Positions 26,459-34,603 of a stretch of DNA of 64,000 nucleotides are shown in pieces. Both the position numbers and the translations under genes were made by a program. Position 1 is the stretch's first letter, and each line of letters begins with the position of its first letter. The notes beneath the pieces were generated by a model. The model saw only the letters and a program-made list of their open reading frames with translations, made no database searches and was not told the origin of the DNA. The DNA is from Pseudovibrio sp. Ad37 (GTDB lineage Bacteria > Pseudomonadota > Alphaproteobacteria > Rhizobiales > Stappiaceae): positions 62,001 through 126,000 of the forward strand of contig NZ_LMCF01000096.1 in NCBI RefSeq assembly GCF_001623075.1, given 5' to 3'.

Positions 26459-27586
26459 ATGCTTGAAGACCTTCAAACCCCTTGCCTTTTGCTCGATGAA
26501 GCTGCAATGCGCCGAAACATCAAAGGCATGGCAGACAGGTTCAAACAGATCGACGTTCCGCTGCGCCCGCACCTCAAAACAGCTAAGTCCATTGATGTCG
26601 CCCGCATTCTGCAAGAGCATGGCGCAGACCGCTGGACCGTTTCCACATTGAAGGAAGCAGAGTACTTTTCCTCCTTTGGCCTCAAAGATATCCTCTATGC
26701 CGTCTCCATCATCCCGCAAAAGATGGAACGCATCATGCGCCTCAACCGCGCCGGCGCACAAATGTCCATCTGTCTGGACAGTACCGAGATGGCAACGCAC
26801 CTATCTACCATGACATTGGATGGCCCAAAGCCGCGCGTCTATCTGGAAGTCGATGTGGACGGTCACCGCACTGGCGTAAAGGCAGATCAACAGCGCGCCG
26901 TAGATGTCGCCAGAATACTTGCAAACGCATCTAACATGGAATTCGCCGGCGTTATGGCCCATGGCGGCGGCGTGAGCTATGCAGCAAACGGCAAGCAGGA
27001 GCTGGAAGCCGCTGCGGAACAGGAGCGCACAGCAACGCTTGCCGTTAAAGATGCTATTCTGGAAGCAGGCCTACCCTGCCCGCAAGTCAGCATCGGCTCT
27101 ACACCAACAGCCCTCTTCGGAACATCATTTGACGGAGTTTCGGACGTTCGCGCAGGCGTTTACGTCTTTCAGGATGTGTTTCAGGCAAACCTTGGCATGT
27201 GCGCAATGGAAGATGTGGCTGCCACCGTACTCACCAGCATCATCAGCCACGCCCCACACCTCAACCGCATTGTCGTCGATGCTGGCGGACTAGCACTCTC
27301 CAAGGACCGTTCCTGCGCAAGCCAAAGCAATGACTGTGGCTTCGGCCTTCTAAGCGATGCAGACGGCCACTTGGATCCGCTGCTTTATGTGCAAGGTGTC
27401 AGCCAGGAGCATGGCTACATCACCACCAGAGACGGAAGCCCTCTTCCCTTCGAATTGTACCCTCTGGGATCACAGCTCCGTGTTCTGCCCAACCATTCTT
27501 GCATGACTGTCGCCGCCTATGAGGGGTATCATATGATCGATGGGGACCATGAAGGAGAGTGGTGGCCGCGCTGTAACAGGTGGTAG
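26459..27586 (+). CDS. D-threonine aldolase/D-serine dehydratase-like PLP enzyme
   Basis: This 375-residue protein has an N-terminal alanine-racemase-type barrel with the PLP lysine in RPHLKTAKS (Lys40), HGGGVSYA in the middle, and a C-terminal D-serine-dehydratase-like domain with the metal-binding HxC in LPNHSCMTVAAY. This combination defines the metal-dependent D-threonine aldolase/DSD1 family that cleaves or deaminates D-beta-hydroxy amino acids. The ATG at 26459 is preferred over a TTG 15 bases upstream because GGAG is better placed. It stands alone. Confidence 0.88.
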   Translation: MLEDLQTPCLLLDEAAMRRNIKGMADRFKQIDVPLRPHLKTAKSIDVARILQEHGADRWTVSTLKEAEYFSSFGLKDILYAVSIIPQKMERIMRLNRAGAQMSICLDSTEMATHLSTMTLDGPKPRVYLEVDVDGHRTGVKADQQRAVDVARILANASNMEFAGVMAHGGGVSYAANGKQELEAAAEQERTATLAVKDAILEAGLPCPQVSIGSTPTALFGTSFDGVSDVRAGVYVFQDVFQANLGMCAMEDVAATVLTSIISHAPHLNRIVVDAGGLALSKDRSCASQSNDCGFGLLSDADGHLDPLLYVQGVSQEHGYITTRDGSPLPFELYPLGSQLRVLPNHSCMTVAAYEGYHMIDGDHEGEWWPRCNRW

Positions 27587-28121
27587 GTCAACCCGTTCCA
27601 TCAATTATATCGGTCACATCTCATTGAGCCCTAAAGATTGTCGCACTAGGAAATTGATTGGCAAAAGTTTTTTCCAATTACGGCACACTGAATCTCCCGT
27701 GGATATCACCGTTTACCAATCAAGTTTTGTGGCCGAATTGAGTCTTTTTGGCCACCTCCAGGCGCTGTCCTGAACCGCAAAAGTCGATTTTCCACCCCCG
27801 CCACTAATATTTCAAACTTCGCATATCAGCTATGCAAAATTGACCTACCTACATTATACTTACTATAATGTACTTAGACCGCACCTAAGTGAAAATGCGG
27901 GCGCCCTGTTACACTGTTTCGCAAACGCACAAAATCAGCATCTCCTAACACGCAATTTCCTAAGCAAATTCATAGGACTAGAACCATTCCAGACCTCATT
28001 GCAACGCACACAACTTGAGCGAGTTATATCACCACCCACAATTGGCCGCCCAATATCCAAAATGTATGCATTTGTATAATGTTGCCTTGCATTTTTTGCA
28101 GGTCAGCCAGCCATTTCGGAA

Positions 28122-28135
28122 TTGACATAAATCAA
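28122..28135 (+). promoter_or_regulatory. FNR/FixK-type anaerobic activator site
   Basis: TTGACATAAATCAA matches the FNR/FixK consensus TTGAT-N4-ATCAA at nine of ten dyad positions. Its centre lies about 31 bases upstream of a -10-like TACAGT, close to the class II activator position (-41.5). The downstream gene is the oxygen-sensitive pyruvate formate-lyase, which supports oxygen-controlled expression. Confidence 0.82.
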
Positions 28136-28156
28136 GATGCGGCCCCACTTGAGGCG

Positions 28157-28162
28157 TACAGT
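28157..28162 (+). promoter_or_regulatory. Putative -10 hexamer of pflB
   Basis: TACAGT lies where a -10 element is expected if the FNR/FixK site is centred at -41.5, giving a start near 28170. No good -35 is present, as usual for such activated promoters. The transcript would have a leader of about 95 bases. Confidence 0.45.
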
Positions 28163-28266
28163 CAATGTCAACAAGCACTGGACGCAAGGAAGCGTAACTC
28201 ACTGCAAGCCTTTGGAATTTACTTGTAGCACCACGCTAAATTGCTCAAATGATGAAGGACCTAAAA

Positions 28267-30558
28267 ATGGGCGTTCACCAGAACATCGATAAAGCTACCT
28301 CCGACACTCTTCCATTTCTGAAAGACGACGGACCCAAGGCTTACGCAGGTTTCAAAAAGGGTGACTGGAACAAAGAAATTGACGTGCGCAATTTCATTCA
28401 GCTCAACTACACCCCTTATGAAGGTGCTGACGACTTCCTTGCTGGCCCAACCGCTGCAACAACCAAACTCTGGGACAACGTTCTTGAGTTGATGAAAGAA
28501 GAAAACAAGAAAGGCGTTCTCGACGCTGACACTGAAGTTGTTTCTTCTATCGTTTCTCACGCACCAGGCTACATCAACAAAGATCTCGAAAAGATCGTTG
28601 GCTTGCAGACCGATGCCCCATTGAAGCGCGCTTTGATGCCTTACGGCGGCCTGAAAATGGCAGCAGCCGCTCTGGAGAGCAACGGTTACAAACTCTCAGA
28701 AAAAACCGCTGAGGTTTTCTCTAAGCACCGCAAAACACACAACGACGGTGTGTTCGATCTTTACACTCCGGAAATTCGCCGCGCTCGTTCCGCTGGCATC
28801 GTAACCGGCCTTCCAGATGCTTATGGCCGTGGCCGCATCATCGGCGATTACCGCCGCGTTGCGCTGTATGGCATCGACAAGCTGATGGAAGACAAGAAAG
28901 CACAGCATGCTTCTCTGGACGGCAACGTCCTGAACGAAGAAACACTGCGCCTTCGTGAAGAAATCTCTGAACAGTACCGTTCCCTCGCTGAACTGAAGGA
29001 AATGGGCGCTGCACACGGCTGCGACATCAACCGCCCTGCAGAAAACGCTCAGGAAGCTATTCAGTGGCTTTACCTTGGCTACCTTGCTGCGATCAAAGAG
29101 CAGAACGGTGCAGCCATGTCTCTGGGCCGCACAACCACCTTCCTCGATGTGTACATCCAGCGCGATCTGGACAAAGGCGTCATCACAGAAGATGAAGCAC
29201 AGGAACTGATGGATCACTTCGTCATGAAGCTCCGTATGGTTCGCTTCATGCGTACTCCAGACTACAACGCGCTGTTCTCTGGCGATCCAGTATGGGTAAC
29301 TGAATCCATCGGCGGCATGGGCATCGATGGCCGGACACTGGTCACCAAAAGCTCCTTCCGTGTTCTGCAGACCCTTGTGAACCTCGGCCCTGCACCAGAA
29401 CCAAACCTGACCGTTCTGTGGTCCGAGCATATGCCTAAGGGCTTCAAAGACTACTGCTCAAAGATCTCCATCGAGACATCTTCTGTTCAGTACGAAAATG
29501 ATGACCTGATGCGTCGTTACTGGGGTGATGACTACGGTATCGCTTGCTGTGTATCTGCAATGCGCATTGGCAAGCAGATGCAGTTCTTCGGTGCACGTGC
29601 CAACCTTGCAAAAGCAATGCTTTACGCAATCAATGGCGGCATTGACGAAAAAACTGGCAAACAGGTTGGTCCAAAAGCGCACCCAATCACCGGCGACGTG
29701 CTGGAATGGGAGGAGCTGGAACCACTTTACGACCAGATGCTCGACTGGATTGCAAAAGTCTACGTTCAGGCGCTGAACTGCATCCACTTCAGCCACGACA
29801 AGTACAACTACGAGCGCGTTGAAATGGCGCTGCATGACCGCGACATCCTGCGCACCATGGCATGTGGTATTGCTGGCCTGTCTGTTGTTGCTGACAGTAT
29901 CTCCGCGATCAAAAACGCGAAGGTCAAGATCATCCGTAACGACGAAGGTCTCGCAGTTGATTACGAAATCGAGGGCGACTTCCCTTGCTTCGGTAACAAC
30001 GACGACAGCGTTGACGTGATTGCAGAAGACATCATGAAGAAATTCATGGGCAAAATCCGCAATCAGCCAATGTACCGCAATGCGACACCTACACAGTCTG
30101 TCCTGACCATCACATCCAATGTGGTGTACGGCAAAAAGACTGGCTCTACTCCGGATGGACGTAAAGCAGGCGAACCATTTGCACCGGGCGCAAACCCAAT
30201 GCATGGCCGTGACCAGAAGGGCGCAGTGGCTTCCATGAAGTCTCTCTGCAAACTTCCTTACGAAGACAGCCAGGACGGTATCTCTTACACCTTCTCCATC
30301 ATCCCAGGCGCACTGGGCAAGGACGAAGCTGAACGGATCGACAACCTGTCCCACCTGCTCGACGGTTACATGCATGACATGGGTCACCACATCAACGTGA
30401 ACGTGTTCGATCGCAAGACCCTGGAAGACGCAATGGAACATCCTGAACTGTACCCACAGCTCACCGTTCGTGTCTCCGGTTACGCTGTGAACTTCATCAA
30501 GCTGACCCGTGAGCAGCAGATGGATGTGATCAACCGTACATTCCACGGTCAGCGCTAA
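28267..30558 (+). CDS. pflB: Pyruvate formate-lyase
   Basis: This 763-residue glycyl-radical enzyme converts pyruvate and CoA to acetyl-CoA and formate without oxygen. The adjacent catalytic cysteines are Cys427-Cys428 ([11 protein letters not shown]) and the radical glycine is Gly738 in [13 protein letters not shown] at 28267 is chosen because AAGGA lies seven bases upstream; two in-frame ATGs at 28249 and 28252 have no ribosome site. pflA follows after about 310 bases. Codon use (many GCT, GTT, CGT) looks like a highly expressed gene and differs from most neighbours. No formate channel gene (focA) is adjacent. Confidence 0.97.
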   Translation: MGVHQNIDKATSDTLPFLKDDGPKAYAGFKKGDWNKEIDVRNFIQLNYTPYEGADDFLAGPTAATTKLWDNVLELMKEENKKGVLDADTEVVSSIVSHAPGYINKDLEKIVGLQTDAPLKRALMPYGGLKMAAAALESNGYKLSEKTAEVFSKHRKTHNDGVFDLYTPEIRRARSAGIVTGLPDAYGRGRIIGDYRRVALYGIDKLMEDKKAQHASLDGNVLNEETLRLREEISEQYRSLAELKEMGAAHGCDINRPAENAQEAIQWLYLGYLAAIKEQNGAAMSLGRTTTFLDVYIQRDLDKGVITEDEAQELMDHFVMKLRMVRFMRTPDYNALFSGDPVWVTESIGGMGIDGRTLVTKSSFRVLQTLVNLGPAPEPNLTVLWSEHMPKGFKDYCSKISIETSSVQYENDDLMRRYWGDDYGIACCVSAMRIGKQMQFFGARANLAKAMLYAINGGIDEKTGKQVGPKAHPITGDVLEWEELEPLYDQMLDWIAKVYVQALNCIHFSHDKYNYERVEMALHDRDILRTMACGIAGLSVVADSISAIKNAKVKIIRNDEGLAVDYEIEGDFPCFGNNDDSVDVIAEDIMKKFMGKIRNQPMYRNATPTQSVLTITSNVVYGKKTGSTPDGRKAGEPFAPGANPMHGRDQKGAVASMKSLCKLPYEDSQDGISYTFSIIPGALGKDEAERIDNLSHLLDGYMHDMGHHINVNVFDRKTLEDAMEHPELYPQLTVRVSGYAVNFIKLTREQQMDVINRTFHGQR

Positions 30559-30608
30559 TAGCACTTGGCCAACGGTCAGCGCTAATAGCACTTGGCCAAC
30601 GGTCAGCG
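30546..30608 (+). repeat. 27-base tandem repeat that copies the 3' end of pflB
   Basis: Two exact 27-base units (30546-30572 and 30573-30599) and a nine-base start of a third are seen. Each unit includes the last sense codons and the TAA stop of pflB (GGTCAGCGCTAA). A complementary CGCTGACC at 30616-30623 can pair with any GGTCAGCG copy. Confidence 0.9.
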
Positions 30609-30636
30609 TTAACAGCGCTGACCTCTCAAATTCCAA

Positions 30637-30674
30637 AACAAGGCGCGGGGCTCAGTCCCGCGCCTTGTTTATTG
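30637..30674 (+). terminator. Intrinsic terminator of pflB
   Basis: The perfect 11-base stem CAAGGCGCGGG/CCCGCGCCTTG with a seven-base loop is followed by TTTATT. It is placed about 80 bases after the pflB stop. Confidence 0.92.
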
Positions 30675-30800
30675 CGACAAAAGAGCCAATCTCATGCGAC
30701 AGGAGCGCACATGCACCGAAAATGAATGGCTGAGTTGCACAATTTCATCTTTAAAAACAAGGTCAAAGACCTTACTTTTAAAGCATTATAAAAAGCAGAA

Positions 30801-30844
30801 GCGGCCCGAGGAAAAATCCTCACTCCCTATCCAAAACAGGCCGC
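30801..30844 (+). promoter_or_regulatory. Nested hairpins in the pflA leader
   Basis: An outer stem GCGGCC/GGCCGC (30801-30806 and 30839-30844) encloses GAGGA/TCCTC (30808-30812 and 30817-30821). It ends about 28 bases before the pflA start, so it may be a leader structure or RNA processing site. No function is known. Confidence 0.4.
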
Positions 30845-30872
30845 TCGCAAACAATGATAAAGGACGCCAGCC

Positions 30873-31607
30873 ATGCAAGACACCATGGGCTATGTTCACT
30901 CAGTAGAAACAGGCGGAACGGTAGACGGTCCCGGCCTGCGCTACATTGTGTTCACCTCTGGCTGTCCGCTGCGCTGCCTGTACTGCCACAACCCCGACAC
31001 TCTAAAGCTGAAAGCCGGGAAACAATCCTCTGCCTATGAGCTTTTGAAGGACATCTCCACCTACCGCACCTATTTTGAAACTGGCGGCGGCGGCCTGACC
31101 GTGAGTGGCGGTGAACCTATGGCGCAAAAAGAGTTCCTGAAAACGCTTCTTTGGGGCTGTAACCAGATGGGCGTTCACACCACCGTGGACACCTCCGGCT
31201 ACTTGCACGCCAACCTCGATGACGAAACCATCGACATGGCAGACCTCTACCTGCTCGATATCAAATCCTGGGTGCCAGAAACCTACAAGAAGGTCACCGG
31301 CGTTGAAGTTGGCCCAACTCTTGAGTTCGCAAAGCGTCTGGAAAAGATGGAAAAAGACATTTGGATCCGCTTTGTACTCGTACCAGGCCTCACAGACGCA
31401 CCAGAGAACGTTGAAGGCGTCGCAAAGTTCGTTTCTGAACTCGGCAATGTAAAGCGCGTTGATGTGCTGCCCTTCCACAAAATGGGCGAACACAAGTGGC
31501 AATCCATGGGCAAAGCCTATCAGCTCAAAGACACCCGCGAGCCATCAGCCGAAGAAACTGAAGCTGCCAAAGAAACCTTCCGCAAGTACGGATTGGACGT
31601 GCACTGA
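30873..31607 (+). CDS. pflA: Pyruvate formate-lyase-activating enzyme
   Basis: This 244-residue radical-SAM enzyme installs the glycyl radical in PflB. The 4Fe-4S motif CxxxCxxC is Cys31-Cys35-Cys38 in SGCPLRCLYCHNPD, followed by LTVSGGEPMAQ and YLLDIKSW typical of the family. AAGGA is correctly spaced before the ATG. Only this activase is present next to pflB, so it is very probably its partner. Confidence 0.96.
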   Translation: MQDTMGYVHSVETGGTVDGPGLRYIVFTSGCPLRCLYCHNPDTLKLKAGKQSSAYELLKDISTYRTYFETGGGGLTVSGGEPMAQKEFLKTLLWGCNQMGVHTTVDTSGYLHANLDDETIDMADLYLLDIKSWVPETYKKVTGVEVGPTLEFAKRLEKMEKDIWIRFVLVPGLTDAPENVEGVAKFVSELGNVKRVDVLPFHKMGEHKWQSMGKAYQLKDTREPSAEETEAAKETFRKYGLDVH

Positions 31608-31735
31608 GCATCTGCCATGCTTAGGCCACAGGCGCCCCAAAGATACCTGTCGATTACATAGGTTCTCCTGAATTTCAGGAAAAAGTCGCCACAATACCTT
31701 CCCAGACTAGCCCTCGAAAACATGGGGGCTTTTTC

Positions 31736-32068
31736 ATGAGTAAACGAGTTATCCTCGGTGGGCTGGCAATGCTCACCGCAAGTGCATCAGTTGCAGATGC
31801 AGGCTTTAATCAAAGTAGAGCGGAAAAATTCGCCAAGAAAAACGAAGAGCACATCATCTGCTATTACCTCTACGGTGTGAGCAACCAGAGCAACAAGCAG
31901 GACATCGCCAGAGGCGTCATCACAGCCATGGCCTACGCCAAGGGCATGAAAAAGCAGGAAGCCATCTACGCACTCGGCTACGGCTCCGGCAAGATCTCCG
32001 CCATTCTGGAAGCCGACCCAGATCACCGCGAAGACCTGATCAAAGAATACAGCAAAGACTGCAAATAG
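31736..32068 (+). CDS. Small secreted two-cysteine protein, unknown
   Basis: The 110-residue product has a clear signal peptide (residues 1-22, cleavage after ADA) and two cysteines in the mature part, Cys42 in HIICYYLYGVSN and Cys109 at the extreme C-terminus (YSKDCK), probably joined by a disulfide. The mature part is predicted mostly helical and charged. No family was recognised. Its layout resembles the protein at 42489-42935. A terminator follows at once, so it is a single-gene unit. Confidence 0.7.
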   Translation: MSKRVILGGLAMLTASASVADAGFNQSRAEKFAKKNEEHIICYYLYGVSNQSNKQDIARGVITAMAYAKGMKKQEAIYALGYGSGKISAILEADPDHREDLIKEYSKDCK

Positions 32069-32106
32069 AAAAAAGGCTGCTATCGCATAGATAGCGGCCT
32101 TTTGAC
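32068..32106 (+). terminator. Intrinsic terminator after the small secreted protein gene
   Basis: A stem formed by AAAGGC-TGCTATC and GATAGC-GGCCTTT with loop GCATA is followed by TTTTGA. It also lies before the convergent BKACE gene end. Confidence 0.85.
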
Positions 32107-32128
32107 TTCTCAGCCTCGAAATCCCACT

Positions 32129-32965
32129 TTACTGAGGTTTTCCGAGCACTTTCAGCACGTCATCCTTGGAAACGGCGCCTTCATATCCCATTTCACTGCG
32201 GATATGAGAGACCACCTGAATACGCTCTGCATTGTCCTTGGCAAGCTTGCCAGTACCGTGCCACAAGCTGTTCTCAAAGCCGATCCGCGCATGTCCACCA
32301 TGACCAAAGGCCAGCGCACCACATGCTGTTTCAGCCCGCCCAAAGGCGCAAAGCATGAACGGGTTATCCTGAGCGATATGAGCTGCAGCATCGCGAGCGC
32401 TAAGGAAACCAAGCAAATCACGCGGATCGCTCTCCTGATCCTTAGCATAACGCCCCAGCACATAAAGCTGGCTGCCATACCCGGCCGGAACAACGCCCTC
32501 ACCCATCAGCAGATCGAGACGAGCCACATCTTCCGGAGCATACAGGATATGCTGAACCGCACGGCCCGCGTCCTTCGCTTCATGATAGAACCGGCGCGCC
32601 AGATCCATATCACCGCCCTCTGGCGCCATTTCACGCATGGCAACAGAAACAGCCTCAGGCTCCACAGCGGCAACAACATCATACTGTTCCTGCGCGCTGT
32701 ACCGACCAACAGCTTCGGTGGTGATCTGAACAGCCAGTTCAGGGCACTTGGCCGTCACCTCAAGGATAAGCTCCTTGTAAAGGCCAGCATCTAGAACATG
32801 TTGCCCTTCTGCACCGCGCACATGGGCATGAAGGGCATCCGCGCCCTCCGCTTCCACGTTCACGGCGCAAGCAACGACATCTTCAATCGTCACCGGCAGC
32901 TGCGGATGATCCGCTTTGCCACGACGCGCGCCATTCGGTGCACTCATGATGAGCCGTTTTGTCAT
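32129..32965 (-). CDS. BKACE-family beta-keto acid cleavage enzyme (DUF849)
   Basis: This 278-residue TIM-barrel protein is of the 3-keto-5-aminohexanoate cleavage (Kce) family, which condenses a beta-keto acid with acetyl-CoA to give acetoacetate and a new CoA thioester. The zinc-binding histidines are His46 and His48 in ALHAHVRG, the same numbers as in the characterised Kce enzyme (recalled). Arg227 and Glu231 in HARIGFENS fit the catalytic positions. It overlaps the aminotransferase stop by one base (TAATG), so both proteins probably serve one pathway. The substrate is unknown. Confidence 0.87.
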   Translation of the reverse strand: MTKRLIMSAPNGARRGKADHPQLPVTIEDVVACAVNVEAEGADALHAHVRGAEGQHVLDAGLYKELILEVTAKCPELAVQITTEAVGRYSAQEQYDVVAAVEPEAVSVAMREMAPEGGDMDLARRFYHEAKDAGRAVQHILYAPEDVARLDLLMGEGVVPAGYGSQLYVLGRYAKDQESDPRDLLGFLSARDAAAHIAQDNPFMLCAFGRAETACGALAFGHGGHARIGFENSLWHGTGKLAKDNAERIQVVSHIRSEMGYEGAVSKDDVLKVLGKPQ

Positions 32966-34305
32966 TAGACAGAAACTCCGACCTGCGTGAAACTCTCTTT
33001 CATTGCAAGGCTTAGCTTCTCAACGATCTCGCCGATATGACTGTCATCAATGATGAACGGAGGCGCGAGCAGAATGTGGTCGCCGATTTTTCCGTCAACC
33101 GTACCACCCATCGGATAACACATCAGACCAGCCTTCATGGCATTCTGCTTCACTTTCGCATGAAGCTTGAAAGATGGATCCAAAGGCTCTTTCGTGTCGC
33201 GATCCTTAACCAGCTCCAGCGCACGGAACAGACCACGCCCGCGAATATCGCCAACATGAGGATGCTGACCAAACTCGTCATGCAGCGCAGCGGAAAGCTT
33301 CTCACCCATGGTCCGCACATGCTCCATACGGCCCGGAGCCATCAACTGATCCATAACAGCAGCACCAGCAGCAGCAGCCAGAGAATGCCCCATGTAGGTA
33401 TGACCATGCTGGAAGAAACCAGAACCTGTCGCGATGGTGTCGTAGATCTCTTTAGAGCACAGCATTGCCCCAAGCGGCTGATAACCAGCGCCGATACCTT
33501 TCGCGATAGCAACGATGTCCGGGCGAACCTCATCTTCGTTACACGCGAAGATATGACCGGTGCGGCCCATGCCACACATCACTTCATCCAGCACAAGCAG
33601 GATGCCGTACTTGTCACAGATCTCGCGAATACGTTTCAGATAGCCTTTAACAGCCGGAACCGCGCCCATGGTTGCACCAACAACAGGCTCAGCGAAGAAC
33701 GCAGCAACCTTTTCCGGTCCAACACGCAAGATCTCTTCTTCAAGAAGATTAGCAGAACGCTGGCCGTATTCTTCGAGCGTTTCACTCTCTTCCTTGTAAC
33801 GATAAGCGTAACAAGGATCGATATGAGACATTTCGATCAGCAGTGGACCGAACATTTCACGGCGCCACTTGTTGCCACCAGCAGAAAGCGCTCCCAGCGT
33901 ATTTCCGTGATAGCTCTGCCAACGCGCAATCATATGCGAGCGTTGGTTTTCTCCCTTTTCAACAAAGTACTGTCGTACTAATTTAACAGCAGACTCCATT
34001 GCCTCCGATCCACCTGAAACCAGATAGACACGGTCAATGCCTTCAGGAGCTTGGGCCACCAGTTTATCGGCAAGCTCTTCCGCCGGCTCACTGCCAAAAA
34101 AGCCAGTGTGAGCGAACGAAAACTTATCCAGCTGGTCCTTAATCGCGTCGATCACTTGTTCATTCGAGTGACCAAGACAGGAAACCGCGGCGCCCCCACA
34201 GGCGTCAAGGTATCTATTACCAGTGGAATCAATGAGGTAGCACCCGTCGCCCTTAGCAGCTGTTGGTAGTGTTACACGGGTATTTCTAGGAAAGATGTGG
34301 CTCAT
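32965..34305 (-). CDS. Class III PLP-dependent aminotransferase
   Basis: This 446-residue fold-type I enzyme has VSGGSEAMESAVKLVRQYF, SYHGNTLGALSAGG, LLVLDEVMCGMGRTG and the PLP-lysine region IAIAKGIGAGYQPLGAML. These are typical of omega/beta-amino acid aminotransferases. ATG at 34305 is set by GGAGG seven bases upstream; the frame is open 38 codons further without a ribosome site. It is translationally coupled to the BKACE gene. I infer that it makes or removes the amino group of a compound that BKACE then cleaves. Confidence 0.87.
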   Translation of the reverse strand: MSHIFPRNTRVTLPTAAKGDGCYLIDSTGNRYLDACGGAAVSCLGHSNEQVIDAIKDQLDKFSFAHTGFFGSEPAEELADKLVAQAPEGIDRVYLVSGGSEAMESAVKLVRQYFVEKGENQRSHMIARWQSYHGNTLGALSAGGNKWRREMFGPLLIEMSHIDPCYAYRYKEESETLEEYGQRSANLLEEEILRVGPEKVAAFFAEPVVGATMGAVPAVKGYLKRIREICDKYGILLVLDEVMCGMGRTGHIFACNEDEVRPDIVAIAKGIGAGYQPLGAMLCSKEIYDTIATGSGFFQHGHTYMGHSLAAAAGAAVMDQLMAPGRMEHVRTMGEKLSAALHDEFGQHPHVGDIRGRGLFRALELVKDRDTKEPLDPSFKLHAKVKQNAMKAGLMCYPMGGTVDGKIGDHILLAPPFIIDDSHIGEIVEKLSLAMKESFTQVGVSV

Positions 34306-34510
34306 TTTACAGCCTCCGGGCTGTAGCTCTGTTGTTCGATTGACCGTCCATAGACACGCAAAACTACGCGTGACATTTTGCACAGGCACCACATTGCCTA
34401 CGTCAAAGTACTTGTCCATAAAAAACTATGAAATATCTCCAGATTGTGATCGGAGACACCCGCACAAAAGACACTCGAGATATTTTACTACAAATTCCGG
34501 CAATAAAATT

Positions 34511-34546
34511 AGACGGGGTCTTGCTTGAGTAAGCAAAACCCCGTGC
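34511..34546 (-). terminator. Terminator downstream of the MATE exporter gene
   Basis: An extended inverted repeat ACGGGGT...TTGCTT/AAGCAA...ACCCCGT with a four-base loop is followed on the minus strand by CTAATTTTATT. It ends the MATE transcript about 60 bases past the stop. Confidence 0.75.
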
Positions 34547-34603
34547 ACCTAACGTGTAAGTTACTTAGTCACCGAAAGACTCCCTCAGTAAAATTTGAGT
34601 GGC

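Larger units (their letters stand above)
27587..28266. other. Long intergenic region upstream of pflB
   Basis: This 680-base AT-rich stretch has only short open frames without ribosome sites or recognisable similarity. Its one clear element is an FNR/FixK-type dyad at 28122-28135 near the pflB end. No RNA gene was recognised. The remaining length is unexplained. Confidence 0.5.
30559..30872. other. pflB-pflA intergenic region
   Basis: This 314-base gap holds the end of the tandem repeat, a strong terminator, a small AAGGTC/GACCTT hairpin at 30759-30773 and the nested hairpins before pflA. No gene was recognised. pflA may need its own promoter, since the terminator lies between the two genes. 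Confidence 0.6.

Noticed and set aside
27540-28079. Short open frames between the D-threonine-aldolase-like gene and pflB
   Set aside because: The frames have no ribosome sites and no recognisable protein features, and the region is AT-rich promoter DNA.
30694-30906. Open frame of 70 codons before pflA
   Set aside because: Its sequence is Lys/Arg/Ser-rich, overlaps pflA in another frame and covers hairpin structures in the leader.
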